A stretch of 64,000 bases of DNA from Citrus sinensis (taxonomy: Eukaryota; Streptophyta; Magnoliopsida; Sapindales; Rutaceae). Shown here in pieces: positions 50,809 to 63,138 of this stretch. Each line of letters starts with the position of its first letter. Positions within the stretch are counted from its first letter, which is position 1. The DNA lies in NCBI RefSeq assembly GCF_022201045.2, contig NC_068557.1, positions 23,909,501 to 23,973,500 on the forward strand. Direction: 5' to 3'. The translations under genes and the position numbers were made by a program. Below the pieces are notes generated by a model, which had not been told where the DNA came from, searched no databases, and saw only the letters and a list, made by a program, of their open reading frames with translations.

Positions 50809-51261
50809 TTAACACCACGGAAATAGAAGTGCCATAGATGCACCTTGTCTAAGCCAAAATCTTGGAAACCTGAGGCTGATCGCGAGGCCACCTGGAGAAG
50901 GAGCAAAAGATGCATCACAGTATCCTCTCAGTATGTTCTATTTTTCGGCAGTGAATCCGAGAGAGGTGAGCATTGCAGGCCAGCAATTACGGGTGATGAT
51001 ATCAATAGCACGGCAACAGTCAAGGCCAATATCAGCTTAGTTATTAAGAAAGAATATAACAATCTCATTTGAGCATGATTTTAGCTCCATTAACACGTTC
51101 CAGCACTCCGTTAGGCCTCCGCTAGCTTCAAGTCTTGTTGCAAGATCGTAGCTTGGTTTTATATTGTTGTTGAGGCGATCATTCTTGTTGGTTGTTTTTG
51201 CAATATTTGCCATGATCAGGCAAGTGAGGGCCAAAATGAAAAACACATATTTTAGAGACAT
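50809..51261 (-). pseudogene. EC1: egg-cell-secreted EC1-like protein, two nonsense codons
   Basis: One uninterrupted 151-codon register on the minus strand, broken only by stops at 51039-51037 and 50940-50938. It starts with a signal peptide (MSLKYVFFILALTCLIMAN). Then come the EC1 prolamin-like blocks: SGGLTECWN, LKSCSNEI, FFLN, stop, GLDCCRAI, ITRNCWPAMLTSLGFTAE, stop, NILRGYCDASFAPSP. The six cysteines of the domain are all in place. EC1 proteins are small secreted peptides that activate sperm during double fertilisation in Arabidopsis. The register is kept to TAA at 50809, so decay is by point mutation only and probably recent. A translated product would be a 74-aa stub lacking the CC pair. 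Confidence 0.88.
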
Positions 51262-52451
51262 TGCTATTTTCTGTTCTTTTATGTTGTGTTTATGTTTACG
51301 TGAGATATCATATTTTTTGTTGCTATTTATAAATTAAGGCGAGGCAGAGGAGAAGAGTGATTAAAACTGTTTATAAATTATTGCTTAATTTATATCAAGA
51401 AGGTTTCAATTAGAGAAGATAGTGGGTCTTTTGATGAACTGTTACATATTGATTGTGTAATAACAATCAAATTAATTATGAGAAGATGAAAAGCCAAATC
51501 TGGAAAAAAAATTCTCTACTTATTAGATAATGTAGAATATATAAAGATGAGAAATAGTGATACCACATCAACTCTTATAGTTCCAACTTTATATTATTAT
51601 ATAGATAGACATAGGCGTAATTAGGTAATCTTTAGTTTCTTGTTAAGACTTAAGGAATTGATGGGAATCTCCGAATTTGCATATTCACTCCGTGTAGATT
51701 CAGCAATGGAATTGATGGTCAGGGAATAAAGTTTCCCAAGATTTGTAAATTTTTCTACAGATTGCTAGTTGTTTTGTTTTTGTTTTATTGAATTATCATC
51801 AAATTATTACTTTATGTCGTCTTTCAACAAGGTGTAAAGGAACGTGATTAAACTGATCTGGAAACCGTAGCTACGGGAGCCGGCCTTTTTTTACTACCTT
51901 GAGGCAATTAGCATATGTTTTAGTATTTGACGAAACAGAAATGTTATTTGAGTTTTCTGGTAGAAGAAATTAGGTTTCTGAATAACGATAAGTTTTATTG
52001 AAAAGTTTGAATGAATAAAATTAGGGTTTGAGCCTCTTGTATAACAAGTTTAAATAACGCGAATTTATTAAAATAGGTAAATCCAAAATCTAATATAATA
52101 ATTAAAATTTTCTAATCAAAACAAGAAAAGGAAAACAAACGACATTGGAGCCTGAGTTTTAGAAGAAAAAAGATAAAAATCCTAAAAAAAAAAGAAAAAA
52201 TAGAAAAAAAAAATCTTAAAACTGAAAAATGACCAGGAAAAAAATAAAATTTTCAGTTCGACCATAGGGCAACACGGCTTAGGCGGTTTTGGTTTTTGTT
52301 CACCTCGTCTTAAATTTCGAAACATATATATTATACGCTGAAAACGAACACTTATAGTTCGAGTTATGGCCATTGAAAGGTACATTGCTCGCGACACGCA
52401 ACATCGTAATTAAAACTTTTAATTCTAGAATTGGTCCCCAACTCTCCAAAG
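51262..52451. other. AT-rich intergenic DNA
   Basis: No gene supported. A-rich tracts at 52176-52215. Short frames here lack any family signature. Confidence 0.4.
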
Positions 52452-52800
52452 TGTGTACATGGCAGGGTGAATTGGGCAAATGGAATTTTCTTGGAAGCAA
52501 ATTGGTACGTTTTATGAAGGGCACATGTCTCCTTTGCGTATGATTGAACAATTTGAAACATGGCCTGGGAAAAATTTCAGGCAAAGATTACGGGCGCGAT
52601 GATCTTGTCAAACTCACTGCAATATTTATGTGCTGTGTGCATGTCCATAGTTTCTAGCCCATTTGTGTTGATTTATATGGGGACATATCGTTGTTTAGGT
52701 GACGGTGGCTGAAGGCTATACGTGTTTGCAAGGATTGGCGGATGATTGAAGCCTTGGAAAAATTAGTTGAAGGACTTGCCGCTGCAAAGAAACAGGACGT
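52452..52800 (+). pseudogene. Nudix hydrolase relic (exons 4 and 5)
   Basis: Two pieces resemble exons 4 and 5 of the intact Nudix gene at 60673. Piece one, about 52466-52592, keeps GAATTGGGCAAATGGAA and TTTTATGAAGGGCACATG but has a small deletion and shifted frames. Piece two, about 52699-52800, keeps GTGGCTGAAG and the AAAAATTAGTTGAAGGACT region but contains TGA and a frameshift. Short sequence before each piece also resembles the intact gene's acceptors, so this is a duplicated genomic copy rather than a processed one. Exons 1-3 with the Nudix box were not found. Non-functional. Confidence 0.8.
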
Positions 52801-52913
52801 AGATGTTGTATACAGTCTTGTTCCTTAAGCTAACGTATATCCTCAGATATATTTTTCGATAATTATTTGACCTCCGTTGTCCCTCGACATAATTTGATGT
52901 TGCTTCATTTCAG

Positions 52914-53284
52914 CCTCCAGCAAGTTCAGGGCAGGATTATGAAACTGAACTTATTGTCGGATCCCATGAGCATGGAATCGATATTCAACCGGATAGTAGC
53001 AATGTTAATCATAGGACTTATGGCTGGAACCGAAAGGTTAGCTACAGTAAATATTTCTTAATCAGTTTATTGTGTCTAACGTACGTATCTAATGGATTTA
53101 CATATATATAGAGGTTTTTGTAGATTTGAACTTTGTAATCAGCAACTTCATCCTAGAGCTCACATCGGCTGTTCTGGACCAAATTTCATCAGACCATACG
53201 CCTCGTTATGCCCTATTTGCTCTGCTAATTTTACTCGTAGCCTTGCTTATATGCAATGTTGAGCTTGTTTATAAAGGCCGCTAG
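52914..53284 (+). pseudogene. two exons of a plant membrane-protein family, stop-broken
   Basis: Exon A, 52914-53036, is open for 41 codons (PPASSGQDYETELIVGSHEH, and so on to YGWNRK), with AG before and GT after. Exon B, from 53114 in the same phase, gives NFILELTSAVLDQISS, a membrane segment YALFALLILLVALLICNVEL and then VYKGR before TAG at 53282-53284. From memory, the VELVYKGRKERV wording belongs to a poorly described multi-membrane plant protein family where Lys follows KGR. Here that codon is TAG, and a GAAAAG|GT donor follows immediately. Later exons were not found. Family recall is tentative. Confidence 0.5.
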
Positions 53285-56200
53285 GAAAAGGTGACATAAA
53301 TATAAAATATGTTAACAATTAAAAACCCAGTCCATTCCAGATAAGCAGGCTGAATTACGAGTACATATGTTGGGTATAAGCTTTTGGCCCATCCTTGTTT
53401 TCGGTAAAGACAAAATATTCGATGAAGCCGAGCCCATTTGAAATATCCACCTATTTGAAGCCGTTTCAGGAAGTGGCTGAATGATTATTATTATGATTTT
53501 CAAGAACATATTTACTCGTAATCTTTAAAAAAAAAAAAAAAAACTTTCAACAACACATCATGTTGTCAAATAAGAAACCTATGAAAAATAATGCTTTACA
53601 ACAAAACTTCTATAGAAGTATGAATATTATTTTCAACAACACATCATTTTGCCGGAACAATAACATAATTGTGAACATGACGCATGAGCCGCAATTGTAT
53701 CCCACAAATTCCATTTTGCTTCCCACTCTTTAATTTCTTTTGTCAGCAATCGTTCTGGTATTAGCCCAAATCATTGAAAGTGCGTTCGGTGGTAATTAAT
53801 AAGCCCTGTACAAAGCATGATGATGAATTGATGATCACTATATCAAGACCAATTCTGTGCCGCATAAGCTCCCTTATCTTCAAAAATCAAAAGTGGGTTT
53901 ACAATATTTGCATAGACGACTTTTTGAGTTCATATCAGTTCAGTGCAAAGATGACACAGCAAGCACATCCAAAGGAAACCCACTTGACCACCCACAGGAT
54001 AAAGACGTCTGTATTTGCTGCGCCAGCTGAAATTGTTTGCTCATCTGCACCATTTTAGAAGTCTTCCATCGTCACCTACGCAGAGTCCATCCATGCAAGA
54101 ATATAATTGAAATAAATAAACAAATTAATAAATGTCAGATTATTTTGTATCTTTGTGGTTATATATACATAAATAACAAAATTATCTACATATATAAGAA
54201 AATGCTTTTTTGCGATGAGATGAGAGAGATATTATTCGATGGAAGTATCTTTCAATATGAAAAATAAAGTTTAGGGTAAACTTCATAATACTATAATTTT
54301 TAAAATAATTGTTATTAGCAGTAAATTTTTAAAAAAATGTACTAAATACTAAAATTAGTTTTTAACTTTTTTGAATCACTTTTGAGCATCCCAAAAGTAA
54401 TTTTGAATGGACCCTTAATTTAGAATCAAATATAATTAATTTATGAGATAATAAGAAAATTGCTTGAGTGAAAGAAAAACTTTCGGTATTTTCCACATAA
54501 TTCTTGCTTTAAAAAAAATCACATATTTAAATTAGATTAATTTCAATGTTAACGACCATTTTTGTGTTAATTTATAAATTGATACTGGCTAATTTCTAAA
54601 TTTCATGCCCAACCTTTTTTTTTGGCTTGTGACAACCAATGGACCATAACTTTTCTAGAATCTAGAATTTCTTCGATACACAACTTCGTTACTAATCCAT
54701 TTCTATTTAAGTGAGTCATTGCAGCACCAATCATGATTCATGACCTTTTTTTTTTTTTTGCCTAAGTATAAGCCGTGTAATACTGGAATTGCCCTTATTC
54801 TTTTAATAGAAAATTCGTTCTAGTCTTCATATGAAATTAAAAAAAGGGGAAGGTGGTCATCAACTCACATAGTATTAGTTGAAAAATGAAAATGATTCGT
54901 TGGATCAAGACTTTCAGACGAGCTATCGCAGTTAACAAATTATCTCATCTTAGATTAAAAAAAATACATACATATATAAATATATATGCGACCAAATTAA
55001 TTTGAAATAGAATAATAGTACATAAAAGCTAACGTTGTAATAGAAAACTATAAAACATGAGAAAGTTTGCTGTTCATCGAGTTGCCAGAAGAATTTTTCT
55101 TTTCTTATTTCTGTTGTCAAATGTGAAAATGAGCTTTAAAAAACAATACATCAAACAACCGTTTTTTAAATAAAAAAACTGATAGCATAAATCTTAACAG
55201 CCATACCCACTTATAGATTATACACATATAAGTTAGAAAAAATTTTCGACCATGCATGTGCAAAGGGAATCTAAAATCTAAAATCTCAAATTTTCTAATG
55301 TATGTTCATCTTTTTTTTTTGGTTTTGACCACGAGGTATTTTGGGGAGGGCCCCAACTGTGAGAGGCACCTTTAAGTCCGTACCATAACTCAGACTAGAA
55401 GTCCCCGCTCGAACCGAGAGGCACCATAATTAATGATTGTTCATCTTTTATTGCTCAACCAACTACTAAAATTAATTTCTTAATTATTTACATTTTTTTT
55501 TTCAATTCTTAGATGCACCATAATTAATTAGGTGAATGCAATAAATATTTTAATTATGCACATGGTCCTGCCATGGGACCTTACTTTAATTGGAGTCCTC
55601 AATCAAATAAACCTATTCAATTTCGCCAGGCCCTGGCTAGCCCGCCTCTCTCTCCGCTACACAAGAACATTATTGTTAATGATAAAATATTTCCTCCCTC
55701 CAACCCCCTCCAAACAAAACCCTAAAAAGAAGTACAAACTATCCCTTGAATATGATCATTCATTTTTTGGCCATGTGTGTGTATATAAAAGAATAGTAAA
55801 CTTATATTTTCCTAAGAAAAAATATTTGAATTAGGGTAACGTTATTCAAGCCAACAGCAAGGGAGAGACAAAAAATAAACAATACAAAGCACATGGAGCT
55901 GCTATCAAAGAAAATTGTATGTTGGATGATCAACTGCTCCATCATTAATTTTGTTATAATTAGAAGCGTCTACTTCTAGTATTGTTCTAAAATTATTACT
56001 TCTTAAAAGAAAACAAACAAGAGAGACGCAAAGAAACAGAATAAATTCTCATGAAGTGGGCGCAGCAATGCATGTATTCTTTTTTAACACTCCATGTGAT
56101 TTGTGTCCGACCATTTCAAAGCACACAACAGCCAAGTCTTCCATTGAGGGCGACAAATCTTGGGTTTATTTTGTTTTTAAAACTCAGAGACAAATTTTTT

Positions 56201-56954
56201 ATACTTTGTTCCCATATGACTTCTTCGAAGAAGTTGGTAACTGGTGAGGAAAAATAAAATTTTAAAGGATTTGCTTCTTAGAAGTAGTGGAGGCAAATTA
56301 AGACAAAGAAACAAGTCCAAATATTTGGAGTATCATGATTTGCTTCACATATGCATTTCTAATCGAATCTAAATATTCACTCAATGATTCAAGGGGAAGA
56401 GAGAGAGAAATCTGATCAGTTTGAGTAACGTCGGTGCCAGTAGATGGTAGCGCCTTAACTGGAAATCTACGGGGGCCGAAACGTCAGAAAAGTAAAGTTC
56501 TTGGGGTTAAAGTCTAAAACAAATAATATAAATTGGGAAGTAAAATGTTAACGTTTGAAGCTTTTGGGGCAATAGTATTAAAAAGAAAAGACCTATTCTG
56601 TAACCTAATATCCATTTCTTTTCGGGGGGGAAAAATGGGCCTAGGTTGCTAAGGCCCATCCACTGACGTGGTTCGAACGTAGCTCGCTTTTTTATTTATT
56701 TTTTTATTTATTTGGATATGTGTAGTTCGCGTTAGTCGTCACTGATAAAAGTGATATCTATTAAACTCATTCTTGGCAGTGTTAGTTTTTAAGATACTTC
56801 TTAACAATGTTAGATTTTAAGATACTGCTGTCCATATAATTAAGATACTAAATATGATTTGAAAATATAATAAAAAATGTAACTTCAATACAAAACAATA
56901 TTTTAATACAGTAAAATGCAGGTCAAATATATATATAAAATACAATCTCTATAT
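53285..56954. other. intergenic DNA
   Basis: No gene supported. The word TTTCAACAACACATCAT occurs twice (about 53545 and 53631). A GC-rich patch at 55317-55430 (GACCACGAGGTATTTTGG, GAGAGGCACC twice) stands out from the AT-rich background and may be a transposon scrap. Confidence 0.4.
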
Positions 56955-57585
56955 TAGAGATGGCAAAATCCGAGGCTGGCCGCAAAGATTCGGAAGATTT
57001 TTATCTGAAAAAATTTAGATTCGCCCATTAAAAAATACGGACCCGGATGCTAAAATTGAAGATCCGTGCATATCGGAATCCGAATGCAAGTGCATCTGAA
57101 AAATAAGATATCTGAATCTACATTATTTTTTAATTAAATTATTTACCAAGTTAAATTTAAATGAAAAAATATGTAAGTTAAATGTGTGGATTTGTGGTGG
57201 TTTTTAATGGAATCTATTTGGATTTGTGGTTTTTTATTTGTGGATTTGTGGTGGTGTTAAACTTAGATTTATGTTATCTTTTTGTTTGATTTATTTTGTG
57301 GTACTTTTATTTATAGATTTATGGTGTTGTTATATATTATTCTAGCTGTTGAATTATTCATTGTTGAATTATTCATTGTTGAATTATGATTGGATTTTTT
57401 TATTTGTTATGTAAATTTGTTGAATTTTAAATTAGATTTAAATTTAGTATGTTGATTTAAACATTTGAAAAATCCACCTACAATAATTACCTGTATTCAG
57501 CTACATATTTTTTTTTACAGGTCCATATACAGATGCTGATCTCAAAATATTAATCCGCATCCAAATTTGGATTTTACCATCCTTA
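56955..57585. mobile_element. hAT-like non-autonomous element
   Basis: The left end TAGAGATGGCAAAATCC and the reverse complement of the right end TAAGGATGGTAAAATCC agree at 14 of 17 positions. They resemble the TAGGGATGGCAAA ends common in plant hAT elements. Inside, three copies of a GTTGAATTATTCATT unit lie at about 57348-57390. No transposase frame. The 8-bp flanks do not match, so the exact borders or family are unproven. Confidence 0.5.
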
Positions 57586-57940
57586 CCTAGAGATGTGAGA
57601 TTGATTTCCAAACCTAAACTACTGTAGGGGGAATATACATTGCCCCTGTAATTTGAGAGATCGATGCATTGCAAGTGGCGGAGAAAAGTATTTTTGATTT
57701 TGGTTCTAGAGTCTAGAGATGCTTCGCATTGCGGTCAATTATGATCAACCAATCTAATACTCTGGGGCTAACCGGTCGGTTCACTATATATGACTCACCG
57801 TTGAAAAATAAAAATAAAAATTGGACGCGTGTGAACTCGTAGTTAGAATTAGAAATAAAATAATAAGAGTTATAATACATTTAGGGAAAAAAAGATAGAC
57901 TCTTTGCACTGTAGATATCTTATCAAAGCTTGTACGAGTA

Positions 57941-58441
57941 AATAAAATTAGGGGTGGGTGGGTATTAATGGTTTTGGTTAGATTTTACCCAAAAATTGAA
58001 TCGAACTGGACTGCATCAATTCAAGAATTTATGAAGTGGATGTGAAATTAAATTTAAGAACTGAATCGAATTGATTTGGTTTAGTTTGATTTAATTTATG
58101 TGATTTAGTTTAAAAAGTTTTAATATTCTTTCTTTTATATTAGTCAATTTTTTAGATTTTTCACTTAAATTTGATATTTTTTTAGCTCAGTTTAATTGTA
58201 ATCACTAATTATCTATGTTTTATGAAAAAATAATATAAAATAATCTTTAAAAAGTATGATTGCATGTATATACGTAAATAATTTTCTTTTTTAAATTTAT
58301 TACTAAATTGATCAAATTTTCGGTTCATGTTTTTCGAATCATTTCGTTCTTATTGTCCTAATCGAACCGAGTCGACATATTTCAATTCAATACAGTTCGG
58401 TTCAAGCAAAATTAAATCGAATGCCCACCCCTACATAAAAT
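57941..58441. mobile_element. hAT-type non-autonomous element with 8-bp TSD
   Basis: TAGGGGTGGGTGGG at 57949 mirrors GCCCACCCCTA ending at 58433. The 8-bp flanks AATAAAAT (57941-57948) and CATAAAAT (58434-58441) match at 7 of 8, the length typical for hAT elements. The interior (485 bp with ends) has inverted GGTTCGGTTCAA/GAATCGAACT-like words and no coding capacity. Confidence 0.7.
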
Positions 58442-60672
58442 CACTCTGATAGCTAAAGATTTAGGTCTAGTGTTATGTCATTTTTCGAAGTTTTCAGGGA
58501 CCAAATATTGAGCCAATTTTTCATAGCAAACCTCGTCGGCATAAAAATATTAAGCTTAATTAAAATACTCACAAGATTATGCCACTGCCACCGTAAATTT
58601 GACTGAATAAATCTTTTATCTGTTCGTGATGTTGATTTTGCATTGAACCAAAAATCTAATTTAGTCTTTTTTTTATCGATTAATATTTAAAATGATTACA
58701 TTTACCAACCTTTTTTAATAACTTTTTATTATTAGATAATTTAGAAGAATTGTGGGTGCAAATTAATTGAGTTGGCAAAATTTCTTCGGGAGAAATCCAA
58801 TTTCCTTCCTAATGAAATTAATACATACTACTTAAACCCCTACTATTTTTCTAATAACTAATAACCCCTAGTACAATAATTTTACAATATTATTCTCATT
58901 TTTAAATATATTTTTATTCATATTTATTATTAATTAATATATATATATATATAAATTTAAAATATTTAAAATAAGAAATATAAGTTTTTACGTGAATAAA
59001 AAATTAATGATAAGATATCTTTATTACAGTTTTTATTTGAACATCTTTTTTTATAATAAATATATTTTATATTCACAAGATAAAACATCAAACAGAAAAC
59101 CCATTTACAATTTCTCAAATTTCTTATGTTAAAATAAGAGAAATCTGATATTTAAACTCTGCTGCTTACATGGTTGAAAAGAAACTTAAACCACCGTTGA
59201 GCTAAACTAGAAAACCATTAGAAGAATCGATGAGTATATTTTGATCGTGACTTATCATCTATCTGTAAAGAGATACCCAATTGGTTTGAGGTTGACGCGG
59301 AAGTAGGTGTCGACGGCCGCATGCCTGGATGGTATTAGGGTTTTTGACAAAAAAAAAAAAAAAAAATTAATGCGACTTTTCTCCTCCTTCCAGTGCATTT
59401 ATTTCATGCATTGAAGATTTCCATGAATTTAGTTTGTGATTGGAGATCTGAGGAGATCAGAGAAACTTCTCCCATTCAATGATATAAATGTGGGACACGA
59501 CTTCATATACTGTTAAAAAGAATTTTCTATTTTATTTTGGGTTGATGGTAAACGGAAAGAAAAAAGATGTAGACAATTTGTTATAAGATACGCTTAGGAA
59601 AAAAAAAACATTTATTTATTATAAGAGTAGGAAGTTTTGTCATATAAAACACAAGGCTTTACGCTTAATAATTAAAAATTAAAAATATAACATATTTAAT
59701 TTTTAAAAAAATAATCATCTAGCATCGTACTAAAACCACCATGAAGCATCAACCATGGTGTAATTAAATCCTCATCCTCCCAACGAATTAAAGAAGATGT
59801 CCCCCTCGCTCGCGCACGTGCTCATGTTCTCCGTAGTCAACTGTCATCACCTTCTCAGTTGTAATAAATCCATTCAACTTCAACTACATCCATGCGCGTG
59901 GACTAGTCATTTCTAGTTAATAAAACGACCTTTTTCTAGGAAACAGACATAGAAAACATAGTTAAAAATAATAAAAATTATGATTAATAATTAATTTAGT
60001 CCCAAATTTCTCATTTTCTACGTATAAGAAATTATGTTTTTAAATAATTTTAATAAAATTAATAATAGTATTATGAGTTCTTTTAGGTGGAATACAATTA
60101 ATCTATTTTTCAAACTACAATATTAAGTATTTATCAAATATTAATCAACCACAAATATATATAAAAAAGAAAAAAGTCCTCAATTAGCAGGAGAAAGTGA
60201 GAGGAGCTCAACTAATAATATACTTAAAATATTGTTGATGTTGGATTTGTAGTCAAATCATCACACACGCAGCTGGAGCACGATCATCATCAGCATCCAC
60301 GGTGTTGTTATTTTACTCGGTTGATAATAATTAAATATTCTCGAGTCCACATAATACCCTTGCAGCTTTCAGTTCATAATTTTTCTTTAAATAGCTGCTT
60401 TGTTGTGCCAGCCTATCTCATTAACCCCTTTGCTTTTCTGTTCCTGTCCTTTCTATTATCTAATCTTAAATCTTTTCTTTTTCAAATTATCCAATTCATA
60501 TTTACCCTTATTAGTTGGCTTTTGGATTCTTCCCTGGCTTTTCTGCCCTTATCTTTTACCAACACTCTTAACCATACATCCCTTAATAGTGAGGCCGAGG
60601 CCAAATAGCAAGGCGTCTTTTGTGTTCTTATATATTACAAATCAAAAGGATATACATATATATTCGGAGAAA
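58442..60672. other. AT-rich intergenic DNA and Nudix 5' flank
   Basis: No gene supported to about 60300. From about 60360 the sequence is pyrimidine-rich and lies ahead of the Nudix gene. Open frames here (60321-60608) have no family features and are taken as promoter or leader. Confidence 0.4.
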
Positions 60673-61792
60673 ATGGTTGCTGTTTGTTTAGTTTCTCGCA
60701 CGGGAAGGCAGTTGCAGAGATATGATAACATGGGTCGTCGTCAAGTCGTAGGGTTAGTGCGAGTACTATTCATTTTCTTATTGATTCTTTCATATGGGAT
60801 TTCCAAGAAACTTCTCTCGGCCAGCCATATATTCACAGTTTCTACGAATTAATTTAATATTTGGTGTTGGTCTTGTTTGCTTTAGTTATTTTCAGAAAAA
60901 GTTAATCTTTGTTTATTTTATTTGAAATAGCTGTATGTTCTAATGGGGTCGCGTCCTAATTTGCAGATGTGTTCCTTATAGATACAAAACTGGTGATGGT
61001 GCTGGTAATGTCGTTGATGATATAGAAGTTCTTGTTATCACTTCGCAAAAAGGAAGCCAAGGAATGATGTTTCCTAAGGTAAAATTATACGTTATCTTGG
61101 AAAAAAAATAAAAATCATAATTAATGGTGATAAAGATCTAGTAATGATTGGTGCAATTTGTTTTTCTTAATTATGCATTAACAGTAATTGTTATTTTATG
61201 ATCAGGGTGGTTGGGAACTTGATGAAACTGTAAAAGAGGCAGCTTTAAGAGAGTCGTTCGAAGAAGCTGGGGTCATGGGCAATGTTGAGGTTAGTATACA
61301 CATACATACATATATATAGATATGATTAATTGTTTAATTTATTCCTTGAAATGCAGTGTTTGATTAATCGTTTGCATAAAGCTAATTTTTCTTATATGGT
61401 TTCATTCTGGACATGACAGCATGAATTGGGCAAATGGAACTTTCTAAGCAAAAGCCGTGGCACATTTTATGAAGGGTACATGTTCCCTTTGCTCGTGACG
61501 GAACAACTTGAATTATGGCCAGAGAAAGATGTCAGGCAAAGAATCTGGGTAAGTTGATTAAAAAATTACCATTTGCTGCATCATTTTATTAATCTGTTCA
61601 ATTTCCAAATACATTTTTAGAATGTTAATTAATTAACTAAAGTTAATTATGTATTTACAGATGAGTGTGGCTGAAGCTAGAGAAGCTTGTCGCCATGGGT
61701 GGATGAAGGAAGCTTTGGACATATTAGTCGAAAGATTAAGCTCTCGGGTGCAGCAAAAGGAAGAAACTGTAAAGCGGCCTTGTTCTCTCTAG
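60673..61792 (+). CDS. Nudix hydrolase (NUDT4/12/13-type)
   Basis: Five exons: 60673-60752, 60967-61078, 61206-61289, 61420-61548, 61661-61792, totalling 537 nt or 178 aa. The start MVAVCLVSRTGRQLQRYDNM matches the plant NUDT4/12/13/17/18/21 group. The Nudix box GGWELDETVKEAALRESFEE then AGV (residues 65-87) has the catalytic R-E and E-E pairs; one usually hydrophobic or small site is Ser. KWNFLSKSRGTFYEGYMFPL (about residues 97-116) is the group's conserved core. Members hydrolyse diphosphoinositol phosphates, dinucleoside polyphosphates or similar compounds, and some are mitochondrial. The substrate here is unknown. A broken copy of its last exons lies 8 kb upstream, so this gene has been duplicated locally. 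Confidence 0.93.
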
Positions 61793-63138
61793 AGTCTGGT
61801 CTCTCGTTAATCATCAATATGTTGATAGGTCCCTGTTCACTGCTCGCCCGCCATTTTGTTAACTTCAAGTCTTCTAAAAGTGAAGGCCGACGAAAGAAGG
61901 ATTAATTGTTGGGGCAAAGAGTCTAGATTCACGCTCAGTTAAACAAATAGGAGGAATAATTAATTGATTATTATTTTTTTTCCTGTAGTACATTCATGGA
62001 TGAATGGTGCTTAAATATTCTTGCACCATCTTAGTTAAAGTCAAAATATGAGGTATAGGGTAGAAAGAATTGTAAAACAGGTGTACATGTTCAAGTTTTT
62101 GTTGAAATTGAATCCATGGATTTTTTTCCCCCCTCTTTTCTAATTTCTCGTCTGTTACTTATGCTTATCGTTTTGCCGTCTCTTCATCATCAGGGTGATA
62201 AATCCATTAGTTTATTAATTCCCCTTTTTTCTGTTTTGCGGTCGTGCTTCAATGTTTCTGCTGTCTTTTAACTTGAGTTGGACTATTGACCCCATGATCT
62301 CCTCGTAAAACCCCTTTTAGTTATATTAATTTAATTTCCGAAAATACTTTTTTTTTAGATACACTTTTCTAAGTTTTCAATTTTCATTTAATTTATTTTA
62401 TTGTTAAAACTCAAAAGTATTATTATACTATTTTTTAATTATTTTTAATTTTATTATTACTCTACACATAAATTAAAAAGATATATGGGTGATAACTTTT
62501 TTAGTGTTAATCATTGGCTGAAATAACACATTTCAAATTATAATTTCAGAGCAATTTTAAGTATAAAAATATTTAATCAATAAAAAATAAAAAAAGAACA
62601 ATAAATTATTTTAAATTTGTATAATTTATTTTATTTAAATAGAAGTAACATATAATTTTTTTTTTAAAAAAGATTGATTATGAATTAAGTAATTTGGTGG
62701 AAAAAAATTTATATGCGTTTAATTTTTAATTATAATTTTATTTAAAATAGAGTTTTGTAAGAATAATGTAGGGGTGCCAATATCTCTACTCTTTCACTTT
62801 TAGAAGTGTTAATCCGATCCCGCAACCTTGGGCCGGCCCAAAAGCGGAAAACAAATTAGAAGTTAAAATTGAAGCCTAATGTGCCGCTTTTGGATCCAAA
62901 TTGATGTGACACTAATCGGTATGAATAAACTGTCACATCAAATAATTATTAACCATATTAATTTAATTATTAATGTTTAAATTGATATGATAATTACAAA
63001 TAATCTGCTACATTATTTGAGATTCAAAAACTGAAGTTCATAACATTTTCACATATTTGTTTGGAGCTAACCATTACAAGTATTTTTATTTATTTATAGT
63101 TATTGTTTGTGTTTTTTCACGTTTCTTTTTTTCTTCTT
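61793..63138. other. Nudix 3' flank, AT-rich
   Basis: 3' untranslated region to perhaps 62100, then AT-rich DNA. A patch at 62770-62870 with GTAGGGGTGCCAATATC and GGGCCGGCCC may be a transposon end. No gene seen. Confidence 0.4.

Noticed and set aside
52182-52584. Minus-strand frames at the Nudix relic
   Set aside because: The plus strand matches Nudix exon 4; the minus frames are by-products.
53774-54058. 94-codon plus-strand frame
   Set aside because: No recognisable domain, splice context or promoter; left as uncertain intergenic.
60321-60852. 95- and 150-codon frames before and across the Nudix start
   Set aside because: They are pyrimidine-rich leader sequence read as hydrophobic residues; the second runs through exon 1 in the wrong frame.
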